Shown piece by piece: positions 54,007 to 62,050 of a DNA stretch of 64,000 nt (its first letter is position 1; each line of letters begins with the position of its first letter). This DNA comes from Devosia sp. LC5. GTDB lineage: Bacteria; Pseudomonadota; Alphaproteobacteria; Rhizobiales; Devosiaceae. The notes beneath the pieces were generated by a model that was not told the origin of the DNA, ran no database searches, and worked only from the letters and a program-made list of their open reading frames with translations. The DNA lies in assembly GCF_000735585.1 (NCBI RefSeq), contig NZ_JNNO01000046.1, positions 1 to 64,000 on the forward strand, read 5' to 3'. A program made the position numbers and the translations under genes.

Positions 54007-54401
54007 CGTGATGCGAAACGCGCTTTTGCTGCATCGATAAAAGGCATAAACAAGCTGACCGCAGAGCCTTCAGGATCGCGAACCTGGAAGGTGCGATTGC
54101 CCCAGGGCAAAAGCTTGGGCTCGTGGACTATCTCAGCTTTATCTTTGAGCCTTTCGAATGCAGCGTCGATGTCATCGACCATAAATTCGAGGATTGCGGT
54201 GCGGTTGGCGCGCGGCTCCGAGCTTCCCGGACTGAACAATGCGACCGTCTCCGCGCTCCCGATGGCGAGTGTGCCGGCAGAGGTGACAATTTCGGCGAAC
54301 TGTGGCGCCAGCCAGGCGGCGGTTGTCTCCGTGACCATCTCATAGAAGGCCACCATGGTTTTGATGTCAGCCGCGATGAGACGGACGGATGCGAACTTCA
54401 T
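54003..54401 (-). CDS. VOC-family protein
   Basis: A 132-residue glyoxalase-fold protein. MKFASVRLIAADIKTMVAFYE opens the first module; EFMVDDIDAAFERLKDKAEIVHEPKLLPWGNRTFQVRDPEGSAVSLFMP is the typical second module with the DPEG turn. It is divergent from the WYL regulator at 54506, which probably controls it. Substrate unknown. Its last codons overlap the end of the SDR remnant. Confidence 0.9.
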   Translation of the reverse strand: MKFASVRLIAADIKTMVAFYEMVTETTAAWLAPQFAEIVTSAGTLAIGSAETVALFSPGSSEPRANRTAILEFMVDDIDAAFERLKDKAEIVHEPKLLPWGNRTFQVRDPEGSAVSLFMPFIDAAKARFASR

Positions 54402-54505
54402 GACGTTTCCTTTGATACTGGTCGGATTGTTGACGACGGCTTGCGCATGGCCGGCTTGTAGCGCAATCCTGTTGCCACCATTATGTCAGCAGGTGTCATG
54501 AGGTC

Positions 54506-55270
54506 GTGCGTCGCGCAGAACGCCTTTTTCAGATCATTCAGATATTACGCCGATCGAGCCGGCCAGTGACGGGCGCTGCGCTGGCCGCCGAGCTGGAAGT
54601 GTCCGCACGCACCGTCTACCGCGATATGGCGGCCTTGATGGCGCAACGGGTGCCGATCCAGGGCGAGGCAGGGTTCGGCTATCTTTTGGCGGACGAATAC
54701 GACATGCCGCCGTTGATGCTGACCCCGGCAGAGCTCGAGGCCATTGTGCTCGGAGCGCAATGGGTGGCGATGCGCGGTGACCCGCAGCTTTCACCTGCTG
54801 CCTACGATGTTCTTGCCAAGATCGTAACGGCTGTTCCGGCTCACCTGAGACCGTTTGTTGCAGAGCCGAGCACGGCGGCGCAGCCGCCTCTCGGTGCATC
54901 GGCAGAGCAGGCGGATACGGCAATGATGCGGGACGCGATCCGGAGGCGAATGAAGGTTCGCCTGATCTACCGCGCTGAGCAAGACAATCGGACCGAACGC
55001 ACGATCTGGCCCGTTGTGCTTGGTTATTCGGACACCAGCTGCGTCCTTATCGCATGGTGCGAGTTGCGGCAGGGCTTTCGCCATTTCCGCACCGATCGGA
55101 TAGAAACCGTCGAGATACTCGACCAGCCCGTCTCGGAGTCCCATGGCGTGTTGCTTAGGCGATGGGCGGCGTGGCGGTCTGCGGAACTTGCACAGGGCAA
55201 CGCCGAGGCAAGCTTCAGAGCTGACCGCCGACAAAAACAACTGGATGGAAGGCGAGACCAACCTGCCTGA
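54506..55270 (+). CDS. YafY-type WYL-domain transcriptional regulator
   Basis: A 254-residue regulator: HTH_11-type DNA-binding domain RRAERLFQIIQILRRSSRPVTGAALAAELEVSARTVYRDMAAL, then a WYL domain (about residues 140-215) with RMKVRLIYRAEQDNRTERTIWPVVLGYSDTSCVLIAWCELRQGFRHFRTDRI. The start is GTG 54506. The pair of a YafY regulator and a divergent VOC gene is frequent in Rhizobiales, and the VOC gene is the probable target. Confidence 0.92.
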   Translation: MRRAERLFQIIQILRRSSRPVTGAALAAELEVSARTVYRDMAALMAQRVPIQGEAGFGYLLADEYDMPPLMLTPAELEAIVLGAQWVAMRGDPQLSPAAYDVLAKIVTAVPAHLRPFVAEPSTAAQPPLGASAEQADTAMMRDAIRRRMKVRLIYRAEQDNRTERTIWPVVLGYSDTSCVLIAWCELRQGFRHFRTDRIETVEILDQPVSESHGVLLRRWAAWRSAELAQGNAEASFRADRRQKQLDGRRDQPA

Positions 55271-55442
55271 CACCGACGAGCGCTCGGAGTCCATGGATCT
55301 GCGGTTCAGATATTCGTCGCGTTTTCAGAGGCTGCCTGCCCACCCCCCAGGCACAAACAGTGCTGAAGAGTCTCAGGCCCCACGGCCAAAATTGCATCCT
55401 ATGCCCCGCCAGGCCGAGCAAGTAACGGCAATATCGGGCCTC

Positions 55443-56087
55443 CTACACCGTAGGTGTGAGCATCTCAAAGCGATCTCGGATCGTGGAGCAGGTGTCGCCG
55501 CCGAGACGGGCAATGGTATCCATCCTTCCCGCGTCGACGTGCAACCGATCGTCCACGATACCGCCCGCGTAATGGGCATAGACGATCTCGCCCATGATGA
55601 TCTGACGCGACTTCCCCAACTCCAGCGTCAGATGCCGCCGACATTCGAACGCCGCAGGGGCTTCGGCTATCCAGGGAGCGGCGATCTTTACGCCAGGCAT
55701 CGCCGTTAGGCCGGCCCGCTTGAGTTCGTCGACGTCACGAGGGTATTTTGCGGCGCATACATGCATGGCTTCGGCTATGGACATGGAGACCATGTTGACC
55801 GTGAAGACTTCGGTCATCCGGATATTGTGGGCGGTGTCTTTGAACGACATGTCCGGCTGGAACTCGACTCCAAGCGCCAGGATGGGCGGATCGGCAGACA
55901 GGCAATTGAAGAAGCTGAAGGGTGCTGCGTTGACACGCCCTTGCTCGTCGACGGTTGTGACCAGTGCAATTGGCCGCGGCACCACCGTGCCGATCATGAG
56001 CTTATAGCGCTCGCGGGCAGTCAATTCGCTGAAATCAAAGGTGGTGCGGGCAGATTGTGGTTCCGCCGTTGCGGTTATGTCGAGCAT
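55443..56087 (-). CDS. Flavin reductase-like FMN-binding protein
   Basis: A 214-residue protein of the DIM6/NTAB flavin-reductase family: FDFSELTARERYKLMIGTVVPRPIALVTTVDEQGRVNAAPFSFFNCLSADPPILALGV is the FMN site, and KDTAHNIRMTEVFTVNM follows. Members supply reduced flavin or reduce substrates directly. Its ATG overlaps the GntR stop (TAATG). It is the last gene of the seven-gene operon that starts at 61369. Confidence 0.92.
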   Translation of the reverse strand: MLDITATAEPQSARTTFDFSELTARERYKLMIGTVVPRPIALVTTVDEQGRVNAAPFSFFNCLSADPPILALGVEFQPDMSFKDTAHNIRMTEVFTVNMVSMSIAEAMHVCAAKYPRDVDELKRAGLTAMPGVKIAAPWIAEAPAAFECRRHLTLELGKSRQIIMGEIVYAHYAGGIVDDRLHVDAGRMDTIARLGGDTCSTIRDRFEMLTPTV

Positions 56088-56887
56088 TATTGAGCCTCCC
56101 TCACCAGCTTAGCGTAGGGAGCGAGCAGATCCCGGATGTCGCGCTCCGGCTTGCTCTCCAGCTGGGCACGGCTGGCGACGGCCGCCAGATGCGTATCCAT
56201 TAGCCGGTCTGCGGCTTCCGCATCACCGTCGGAGAGCGCTTGGATGATGTCGCGGTGCTCATCGGCCCCGCACTGTGCCGAATGCGGGCGTCCATACATG
56301 GCCAGGATCAGCGAGCAACGCGAGATCACTTCGGTCAAATACCGTATGAGCAGGGCGTTCCCAGTCATCCGAACCAGAACCAGATGAAACTCACCCGCCA
56401 GCCGGATCGACTCAGGCTCGTCAACGTCTGCCGCAGCCTCCTCCTTGTCGACCAAATCATGCAGAGCCTTGAGCTCCTTCGGGCTCAATTTCCCGGCTAG
56501 CAAGCCGGTTACGATGCTCTCCAGCCCTCGCCGCACGATGAAGATGTCGCGGCCCTCTTCCAGCGAGGGATTGGCGACGAATGCGCCCTTGTTCGGTTTC
56601 AATTCCACAAGTCCTTCCACGGCCAGGCGTCCAAGCGCCTCCCGGGCTATGGTGCGACTGGTTCCGAATGTCTCGCCGATGGCGTCTTCCGGCAGACGCG
56701 CTCCGGGCCGCAATCGTTGTTCGATGATTGCCTGGCGCAGCGCTTCCTGGACCGCCTCGGTACGCGATGCCGGGGCAGCTTTGGTCAATGGATTGCGGGC
56801 GGTTTCGGGTGGCCCCTCGCCCTTGGCGGTGGGGTCGTTGACCGAACGGGCCGCCAGGACCTGTAGATCTACCTTTTTGTCAGCCAT
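56087..56887 (-). CDS. GntR/FadR-family transcriptional regulator
   Basis: A 266-residue regulator. A winged helix (EAVQEALRQAIIEQRLRPGARLPEDAIGETFGTSRTIAREALGRLAVEGLVELKPNKGAFVA, about residues 45-105) is followed by an FCD effector domain with EFHLVLVRMTGNALLIRYLTEV and DEHRDIIQALSDGDAEAADRLMDTHL. The start at 56887 has AAGGAAA upstream and overlaps the deaminase stop. It likely controls its own operon (binding protein, permeases, ATPase, deaminase, flavin reductase). Confidence 0.93.
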   Translation of the reverse strand: MADKKVDLQVLAARSVNDPTAKGEGPPETARNPLTKAAPASRTEAVQEALRQAIIEQRLRPGARLPEDAIGETFGTSRTIAREALGRLAVEGLVELKPNKGAFVANPSLEEGRDIFIVRRGLESIVTGLLAGKLSPKELKALHDLVDKEEAAADVDEPESIRLAGEFHLVLVRMTGNALLIRYLTEVISRCSLILAMYGRPHSAQCGADEHRDIIQALSDGDAEAADRLMDTHLAAVASRAQLESKPERDIRDLLAPYAKLVREAQ

Positions 56888-57380
56888 TGGATTTCCTTGC
56901 GGTCGCCCAGGCGACCAGAATGTCACTGGCTTGCCTATCAAGATGCTGCTGCGAGGGGATCAACCGGTCCCCGACCAGAGCACCGGCCTGGCTTCGCAGG
57001 CGGTCGACATCGATGGGATGACGATGCGTCTTAGTCAATCCCTCGAATGCCTCGCCTGTCTGGCTCATCGAGGCCGCGTAGTAGAGCGCGGAAATACCCG
57101 CCACTTCCATGGTGGCGACGCACATCGGACAGGGCTCGCAGCTGGTGTACATTTCGGCGCCGCTGAGATCGACAGTCGACAATTTCCGACAGGCGTCACG
57201 GATCGCCTCTACTTCGCCATGCGAGGTCGGGTCGAAATGCGCCAGAGAATGGTTGAGACCTTCGCCGACAATCCGGCCGTCGCGGACGACGACGGCGCCA
57301 AAAGGTTCAGTTCCCGCTATTCCCAATGCCGTCCCGGACAGTTCGATCGCGCGCTGCATGAAGGCTTCGTTGTAGGTCAT
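56880..57380 (-). CDS. Nucleoside/nucleobase deaminase (CDA superfamily)
   Basis: A 166-residue zinc deaminase: SHGEVEAIRDAC provides His and the catalytic Glu, and SCEPCPMCVATME the two Cys ligands. The lengths and the LYYAASMSQTGEAFEG segment resemble the guanine-deaminase/TadA-like branch. It is encoded with an ABC importer, so it probably acts on the imported compound, perhaps a purine or pyrimidine derivative. That is an inference from gene order. Confidence 0.9.
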   Translation of the reverse strand: MTYNEAFMQRAIELSGTALGIAGTEPFGAVVVRDGRIVGEGLNHSLAHFDPTSHGEVEAIRDACRKLSTVDLSGAEMYTSCEPCPMCVATMEVAGISALYYAASMSQTGEAFEGLTKTHRHPIDVDRLRSQAGALVGDRLIPSQQHLDRQASDILVAWATARKSNG

Positions 57381-57399
57381 AGTTCCTCCGGTCTGGTCT

Positions 57400-58479
57400 T
57401 CAGTTCGTGTCGGGCAGCAGCCAGGCGTGATCGGGCTGCCAATATAGAGTCAGCTTTGAGCCGGGCTGAATGTTGAGAGCTTCAATTTCGTGCTGTTGCT
57501 TCTGCACGCGGAACTCGGCGCCATCTGCCTCGACGAAAATCGTCTGCGTCGAGCCGACAAACTCAATGCCAATCACCTTGCCGGCCACGGAGTTGGCGGA
57601 GGCCATATTGGCCTGGCCGATCTGGATGCGGTCGGCGGCAATGACGAAGCTCACATCTCCGGAACGAGCAGCGTTCTTGCTGGCTACCCGAAACTGACCT
57701 GCCTTGCCATCGATTACCACACCCTCGCCATCGCTCCGCGACACTGAGCCACTAACAATGTTGTTCATGCCCATGAAATCGGCCACGAAGGCATTTGCTG
57801 GCTCGCGATAGACATCCTGTGGGCGGCCGGTCTGCTGGATGGTGCCTTCGCTCATGAGAACGATGCGGTCCGCCAGCGCAAAGGCTTCTGACTGGGCGTG
57901 AGTGACATAAATAAAGGTGATGCCCAGTTCTTTATGCAGCCGCGACAGTTCCGTCTGCATGCGCACGCGCAAGTGGGAGTCGAGGGCGCTCAAGGGTTCA
58001 TCAAGCAGCAGAACGGAGGGCTGCGTCACCAGCGATCGGGCTATGGCGACGCGTTGGCGCTGGCCGCCGGACAATTGCGCAATGCCGCGATTGGCCATGG
58101 TCCCAAGGCCCAGCTTCTCCAGCCATTCCATAGCCCTGTCGCGACGTACTTTGGGTGTAACGCCCTTCATACGCAGCGGAAATTCGACATTCTCGATGAC
58201 GGTCATGAATGGGAAGAGAGCCAGGCTCTGCCAAACCATGGGCGTGTCGCGCTCATAGGCCGGGATGCCGCTCATGGCACGGCCACCGATATAGATCTCG
58301 CCACCTGTCGGCTCGTCCAGACCGGCAATTAGCCGTAGCGTGGTCGACTTGCCGCATCCAGAGGGACCCATCAGGGCGATGAACTCACCGCCTTTGATGT
58401 CAAGGCTGATATCCTTGACGGCATGGTGGCCGGGGAAGCGCTTGTCCAGATTTTTTAGGCTGACGAAGGGATCGGTCAT
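57400..58479 (-). CDS. Polyamine-type ABC importer, ATPase (PotA-like)
   Basis: A 359-residue ATPase: GPSGCGKSTTLRLIAGL (Walker A), LSGGQRQRVAIARSLV (signature), VLLLDEPLSALDSHLR (Walker B), and a C-terminal TOBE domain from about residue 270 (VIAADRIQIGQ, KVIGIEFVGSTQTIFVEADG). It belongs to the PotA/FbpC/opine-type group. Start at 58479 gives MTDPFVSLKNLDKRFPG. It lies after the second permease by 10 bases. Confidence 0.94.
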   Translation of the reverse strand: MTDPFVSLKNLDKRFPGHHAVKDISLDIKGGEFIALMGPSGCGKSTTLRLIAGLDEPTGGEIYIGGRAMSGIPAYERDTPMVWQSLALFPFMTVIENVEFPLRMKGVTPKVRRDRAMEWLEKLGLGTMANRGIAQLSGGQRQRVAIARSLVTQPSVLLLDEPLSALDSHLRVRMQTELSRLHKELGITFIYVTHAQSEAFALADRIVLMSEGTIQQTGRPQDVYREPANAFVADFMGMNNIVSGSVSRSDGEGVVIDGKAGQFRVASKNAARSGDVSFVIAADRIQIGQANMASANSVAGKVIGIEFVGSTQTIFVEADGAEFRVQKQQHEIEALNIQPGSKLTLYWQPDHAWLLPDTN

Positions 58480-58489
58480 GGGGATGCCT

Positions 58490-59305
58490 TTAGCCGTTGG
58501 AGGAGGTTGCCCGGGTGGCGCGGAACCCGACAAAGCGCTGAGCGATAAGCACAAGAGCCACGCTGATGATGAGTACCATGGTGCCGATCGCGTTGATTTT
58601 CGGGTTCACCTGTCCCTGGAGGAGGTTGAGGATGCGCACTGGCAGCGTCTCATTCACGCCACCCACAAACCAGGCGATCAGGAACTCGTCGAACGACACC
58701 GCCGCTGACAGGAAGAACGAGGCGAACAGGGCCGGCCGACAAAACGGCACGGTGATGAAGAAGATCGTCGCAAAAGGCGAGGCTCCCAGGTTCCACGCTG
58801 CCGGCTCCAGGTCACGGGAAAACTTCCCCAGCCGCAGCCGAACAATGGCCATGGCGAACGAGGTCGCGATCGCTACGTGGCAGACGATGATCGCCTCCCG
58901 GCTCCCGAACAGGCCGATGCGAGACAGAAAGGCCAGCATGGCCATGCTCAGAATGCTGACAGGCACGGCCGGGGGCACGGCCACCAGCAGGCCGAACAGT
59001 GTCTTGCCGCGAAAGAAGTAGCGATAGTCGATATAGGCGGCCGCGAAGCCGAGCACCGTAGCGATAGCCGCCGTTCCCAGCCCCACGATGACGCTGTTGA
59101 CGAAGGCGTCGCGGATCATCGAGTCGGCCAGCACCGCCTGGTGCCACTGCAGGCTGAACCCGCCCCATGGGATGGTCGGGAACCGGTTCGCGTCAAATGA
59201 GAACACGACGATGATCAACATCGGCGTCGCGATGAACAGCGCCAGCAGGGACAGGAAACCAAACTGCGACAGCCGCGACAGGCGGGTATTCAGGATACGT
59301 GACAT
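58490..59305 (-). CDS. Polyamine-type ABC importer, permease (PotC-like)
   Basis: A 271-residue permease with about six helices and the cytoplasmic EAA loop LEPAAWNLGASPFATIFFITVPFCRPALFA. Its ATG overlaps the stop of the first permease (TGATG). The typical IVVFSFDANRFPTIPWGGFSLQWH segment near the N-terminus marks the PotC branch. Confidence 0.94.
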   Translation of the reverse strand: MSRILNTRLSRLSQFGFLSLLALFIATPMLIIVVFSFDANRFPTIPWGGFSLQWHQAVLADSMIRDAFVNSVIVGLGTAAIATVLGFAAAYIDYRYFFRGKTLFGLLVAVPPAVPVSILSMAMLAFLSRIGLFGSREAIIVCHVAIATSFAMAIVRLRLGKFSRDLEPAAWNLGASPFATIFFITVPFCRPALFASFFLSAAVSFDEFLIAWFVGGVNETLPVRILNLLQGQVNPKINAIGTMVLIISVALVLIAQRFVGFRATRATSSNG

Positions 59306-60210
59306 CACTGGGCTCCCTTGCCGGTGCGAGTCAGTAACTGTCCGGCGACAAAGACCAGAATGAGCGCCGCCAGCATCGTGATGCCGATGACCGAGGCCCT
59401 GGGCCATTGCGATCCGGATTTGACGGTATCGACGATCAGGATCGACAGCGTGGGCGGATTGCTGCCGGTCATGAACAGCGGACTGACATAGTCGCCAAAG
59501 GACAGGATGAATGCCGTGGACGCCGCCAGGACGATGGCGTTGCGGATCGATGGCAGCAAGACGTGAACGATCACCTTGCTGCGCCGGCAGCCAAGGTTTT
59601 CGGCTGCTTCGATCAGTGTGCGGTCAATGCCCGAAAAAGCGAGTACCAATACCAGGATAGCGACCGGCAGCGTCAGGGTGAGCAGGCCGATCTGCAGCGC
59701 CAACTGTCCGCCCAGGAGCGATAGACCGGCCCCTCCCAGCCCCTTGAAGACGCTGTTGATGACGCCTTCCGGGCTCAAGACAATCTGCCAGGCATAGATC
59801 CGGAGCAGATAGCTCGAGAACACCGGGACGATGAGACAGGTGACGGCCAGGTTTCGCAGTTTTGGCGACAACCTGAAGGCAATCGTGTACGCCGCCGGGA
59901 GCGCGACGAGCACGGTCAGCAATGTTGCCAGCGAGGCGGTTCCGGCCGTGTAGACCAGTGCCTTCTGATAGGGACCGGAGAGCAGGACCTTGGTCCAGTT
60001 ATCGAACGAGAATGCAGGCTCGAGCTTGAAGGACGCAACCTTCCAGAATGTCACGACCAGCAGGAAGGCCAGTGGCGCGGCAAAGAAGACCAATTGCCAG
60101 ATAAGAACGGGAGCTCCCAGCACCACGGGCATAAACGAGTGCGATCCGACCCTGGAAGCAGGGGCTCTCCGAGATCCGGTCGCGCCGTCGACGTGTATGC
60201 TGTCAGTCAT
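59305..60210 (-). CDS. Polyamine-type ABC importer, permease (PotB-like)
   Basis: A 301-residue permease with a longer N-terminal tail. The EAA loop reads LIEAAENLGCRRSKVIVHVLLPSIRNAIVLA, and SFGDYVSPLFMTGSNPPTLSILIVD follows, as in PotB/PotH. ATG 60210 (MTDSIHVDGATG) lies 25 bases after the binding-protein gene. Confidence 0.93.
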   Translation of the reverse strand: MTDSIHVDGATGSRRAPASRVGSHSFMPVVLGAPVLIWQLVFFAAPLAFLLVVTFWKVASFKLEPAFSFDNWTKVLLSGPYQKALVYTAGTASLATLLTVLVALPAAYTIAFRLSPKLRNLAVTCLIVPVFSSYLLRIYAWQIVLSPEGVINSVFKGLGGAGLSLLGGQLALQIGLLTLTLPVAILVLVLAFSGIDRTLIEAAENLGCRRSKVIVHVLLPSIRNAIVLAASTAFILSFGDYVSPLFMTGSNPPTLSILIVDTVKSGSQWPRASVIGITMLAALILVFVAGQLLTRTGKGAQ

Positions 60211-60235
60211 CGCTGAGAACTCCCCAGGCTTGTTG

Positions 60236-61369
60236 CTAGAGGCTCTTGAACTCGCTCCAGACGTCGTTCCAATCCTCGATCGACTGCTGCGACGGCAACT
60301 GGCGGAAGGCGATCTTGCCGGCCTTGTACTCGTCCATGACATTGGGCGCGTCGAAGGTCAGGCGCAGGATTTCTGCATCGGTTGGCATGGTCTCGTTCAG
60401 CAACCGCCAGCCTGCCATCGAGGGGATCGATTTCTTGTTGTCGACCTTGGTCGCCATCTTCACCTGGCCTTCCGGGGAGGTCGTGTACTGGATGAACTTG
60501 CGAGCCAGATCAGCCTTCGGCGTTCCTTTCACGATCGAAAGAGACTCCGTCCATTGCAGCCCGCCCTCGTCGGGGATGATGGTATCGACCGGCACGCCGT
60601 TGAGGCGGAGGCCCAAGGTGATCCATTCGCCAATGCCGGGGACCAGATGCGTCTGGCCGTTGGTCAATGACGAGAAGATGTCGGCAATGGTGTAAAAACC
60701 CGACGCCTGAGGCTTCAGCGAGAACAGCTTCTGTTTGACCGCCTCGAAGTGCTCGGAGTCGATATCGAAGGGTGGGCGATTGCCCTCGGCCAGGCTGATC
60801 GAGCCCATGGACGGCAGATACCAGTCAAAGAACCCGACCTTGCCCTGCGCCTTCTCGGCCCACAGAGCGGCATAGGACTGCACTTCCTCAGGCTTATAGA
60901 CATCGGTGTTGTATGACAGGCCGAGATAGCCGAAATCGGTCATCACGCCATAAAGCTTGTCGTCGAACCAGTGCAGCGGGAACTTCTGGAATTCGGGGAA
61001 GAAGTCCTCGAGCGGATAGTCCGCCGGGTCCAGCTCCTCGATGAAATCGGCTTCGTGCAGCAGGTGCATGTATTCGGCGTCGGCAAGCACAACATCGAAG
61101 GAGCCCGGTGGCGATTGGTTGATCACCGCCAGCATCTGGTCGCCACCGACATATTCTTTGATCCGGACGGTGACGCCATGTTCTTTCTCGAAGTCGGCGA
61201 TCAGGTAGGGGTCGGCATTGCCAGGCCATGACAGGTAATTGAGGACATTGGGCTCCTGGGCCTGGGCCAGCGACCACTTGCTGGTCGCGGCGACGGCCGC
61301 GCCGGCCAGGCCGGCTTTAATGAACCCTCTGCGACTGAGGTCGCGAGACATGAATTTCGGCACGTTCAT
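60236..61369 (-). CDS. Polyamine-type ABC binding protein, Tat signal
   Basis: A 377-residue PotD/PotF-like periplasmic protein. The signal has SRRGFIKAGLAGAAVAA, a twin-arginine motif; the mature part starts NVLNYLSWPGNADPYLIADFEKEHGV and contains DVVLADAEYMHLLHEADFIEELD and YGVMTDFGYLGLSYNTD. GGAGAGAG precedes ATG 61369. It is the first gene of a unit of seven. The ligand may be a spermidine-like cation or another amine; the deaminase in the operon suggests a nitrogen-rich base. Confidence 0.93.
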   Translation of the reverse strand: MNVPKFMSRDLSRRGFIKAGLAGAAVAATSKWSLAQAQEPNVLNYLSWPGNADPYLIADFEKEHGVTVRIKEYVGGDQMLAVINQSPPGSFDVVLADAEYMHLLHEADFIEELDPADYPLEDFFPEFQKFPLHWFDDKLYGVMTDFGYLGLSYNTDVYKPEEVQSYAALWAEKAQGKVGFFDWYLPSMGSISLAEGNRPPFDIDSEHFEAVKQKLFSLKPQASGFYTIADIFSSLTNGQTHLVPGIGEWITLGLRLNGVPVDTIIPDEGGLQWTESLSIVKGTPKADLARKFIQYTTSPEGQVKMATKVDNKKSIPSMAGWRLLNETMPTDAEILRLTFDAPNVMDEYKAGKIAFRQLPSQQSIEDWNDVWSEFKSL

Positions 61370-61738
61370 TGTTCTCTCTCCATTGTGCGCAGTAAGTGCA
61401 TGCGATTGGTGCATGCAAAACATGGAGCAAATTGCGTGCCAACTTTGCCGCCCGAAAAAGTTGTTTGATATCAACGGCCGCGCTGCACTTGCGCCAGATG
61501 AGAGAATAGGATCTCTGCCTACAAAGGAGGCGCCCTGCGCAGGGTCGCTTACTATTTAATCATTTGAGCGGCATTCAACAGGCCGGACGCAGAGACGGGT
61601 CACCTGCATCCATGCCTGTCGCCCGAGGCCCTTGGCCAGCTGGCGATTTTGCCTAAAGTCTGCCAATCACCTTCTGGATGCCGGAAGCGAACAAGCCGCT
61701 ACTCCTCCTCTTCGACGTTGCCCGCAGAGCAACGTTTT
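61370..61738. other. Promoter region of the ABC-deaminase operon
   Basis: 369 bases without a convincing gene. It contains the direct repeat GTGCATGC at 61396-61403 and 61409-61416, and the palindrome TTGATATCAA at 61465-61474. These are candidate binding sites for the GntR regulator encoded in the operon. I saw no terminator. Confidence 0.5.
61396..61416. promoter_or_regulatory. Candidate GntR operator, tandem GTGCATGC
   Basis: Two GTGCATGC octamers, each containing the palindrome GCATGC, with 13 bases between their starts, lie 27-47 bases upstream of the binding-protein start. FadR-type regulators bind short palindromes of this size. Confidence 0.4.
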
Positions 61739-62020
61739 CTAGCTACGCTCCATCGCCACTTTATGGGCAGCTTGGACCGAGGCGAGGATTTGGTCGGCGG
61801 ACTTGGAGGCATTCATCAGCGGTATCGGCGGCTGGATGTCGTAAGCAGCTTCAATAGGGAGGACGAGCTTCTTCGCCGCTGCTTCCTGGAGGAGTTCGCC
61901 GATGAATTGCCCGATCCACTCTGGCCGCCCTGGCCCCGGGGAAGGTTCTTGGTCCCCGCCGGCACACACTCGCCGGATACGGATACTGAACCCCATGGTC
62001 AGTTGCAAATTTTCAGGCAA
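61739..62020 (-). CDS. Possible small protein downstream of the HWE kinase
   Basis: A 93-codon frame from TTG 62020 (or ATG 61996). The second half (EWIGQFIGELLQEAAAKKLVLPIEAAYD, DQILASVQAAHKVAMERS) has the composition of a helical protein. There is no good ribosome-binding site. It is 30 bases from the kinase stop on the same strand. I do not recognise it; it may be a fragment. Confidence 0.35.
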   Translation of the reverse strand: MPENLQLTMGFSIRIRRVCAGGDQEPSPGPGRPEWIGQFIGELLQEAAAKKLVLPIEAAYDIQPPIPLMNASKSADQILASVQAAHKVAMERS

Positions 62021-62050
62021 GCTGTCGACCAGCCCCGACGTCTTCTGCTG

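Noticed and set aside
49300..54010. Genomic island or transposon carrying the MFS operon
   Set aside because: No integrase, transposase, tRNA target or terminal repeats were found; base composition does not differ clearly by eye.
55143..55709. 188-codon plus-strand frame between the WYL regulator and the flavin reductase
   Set aside because: It overlaps both real genes, starts within the regulator and has no coherent composition.
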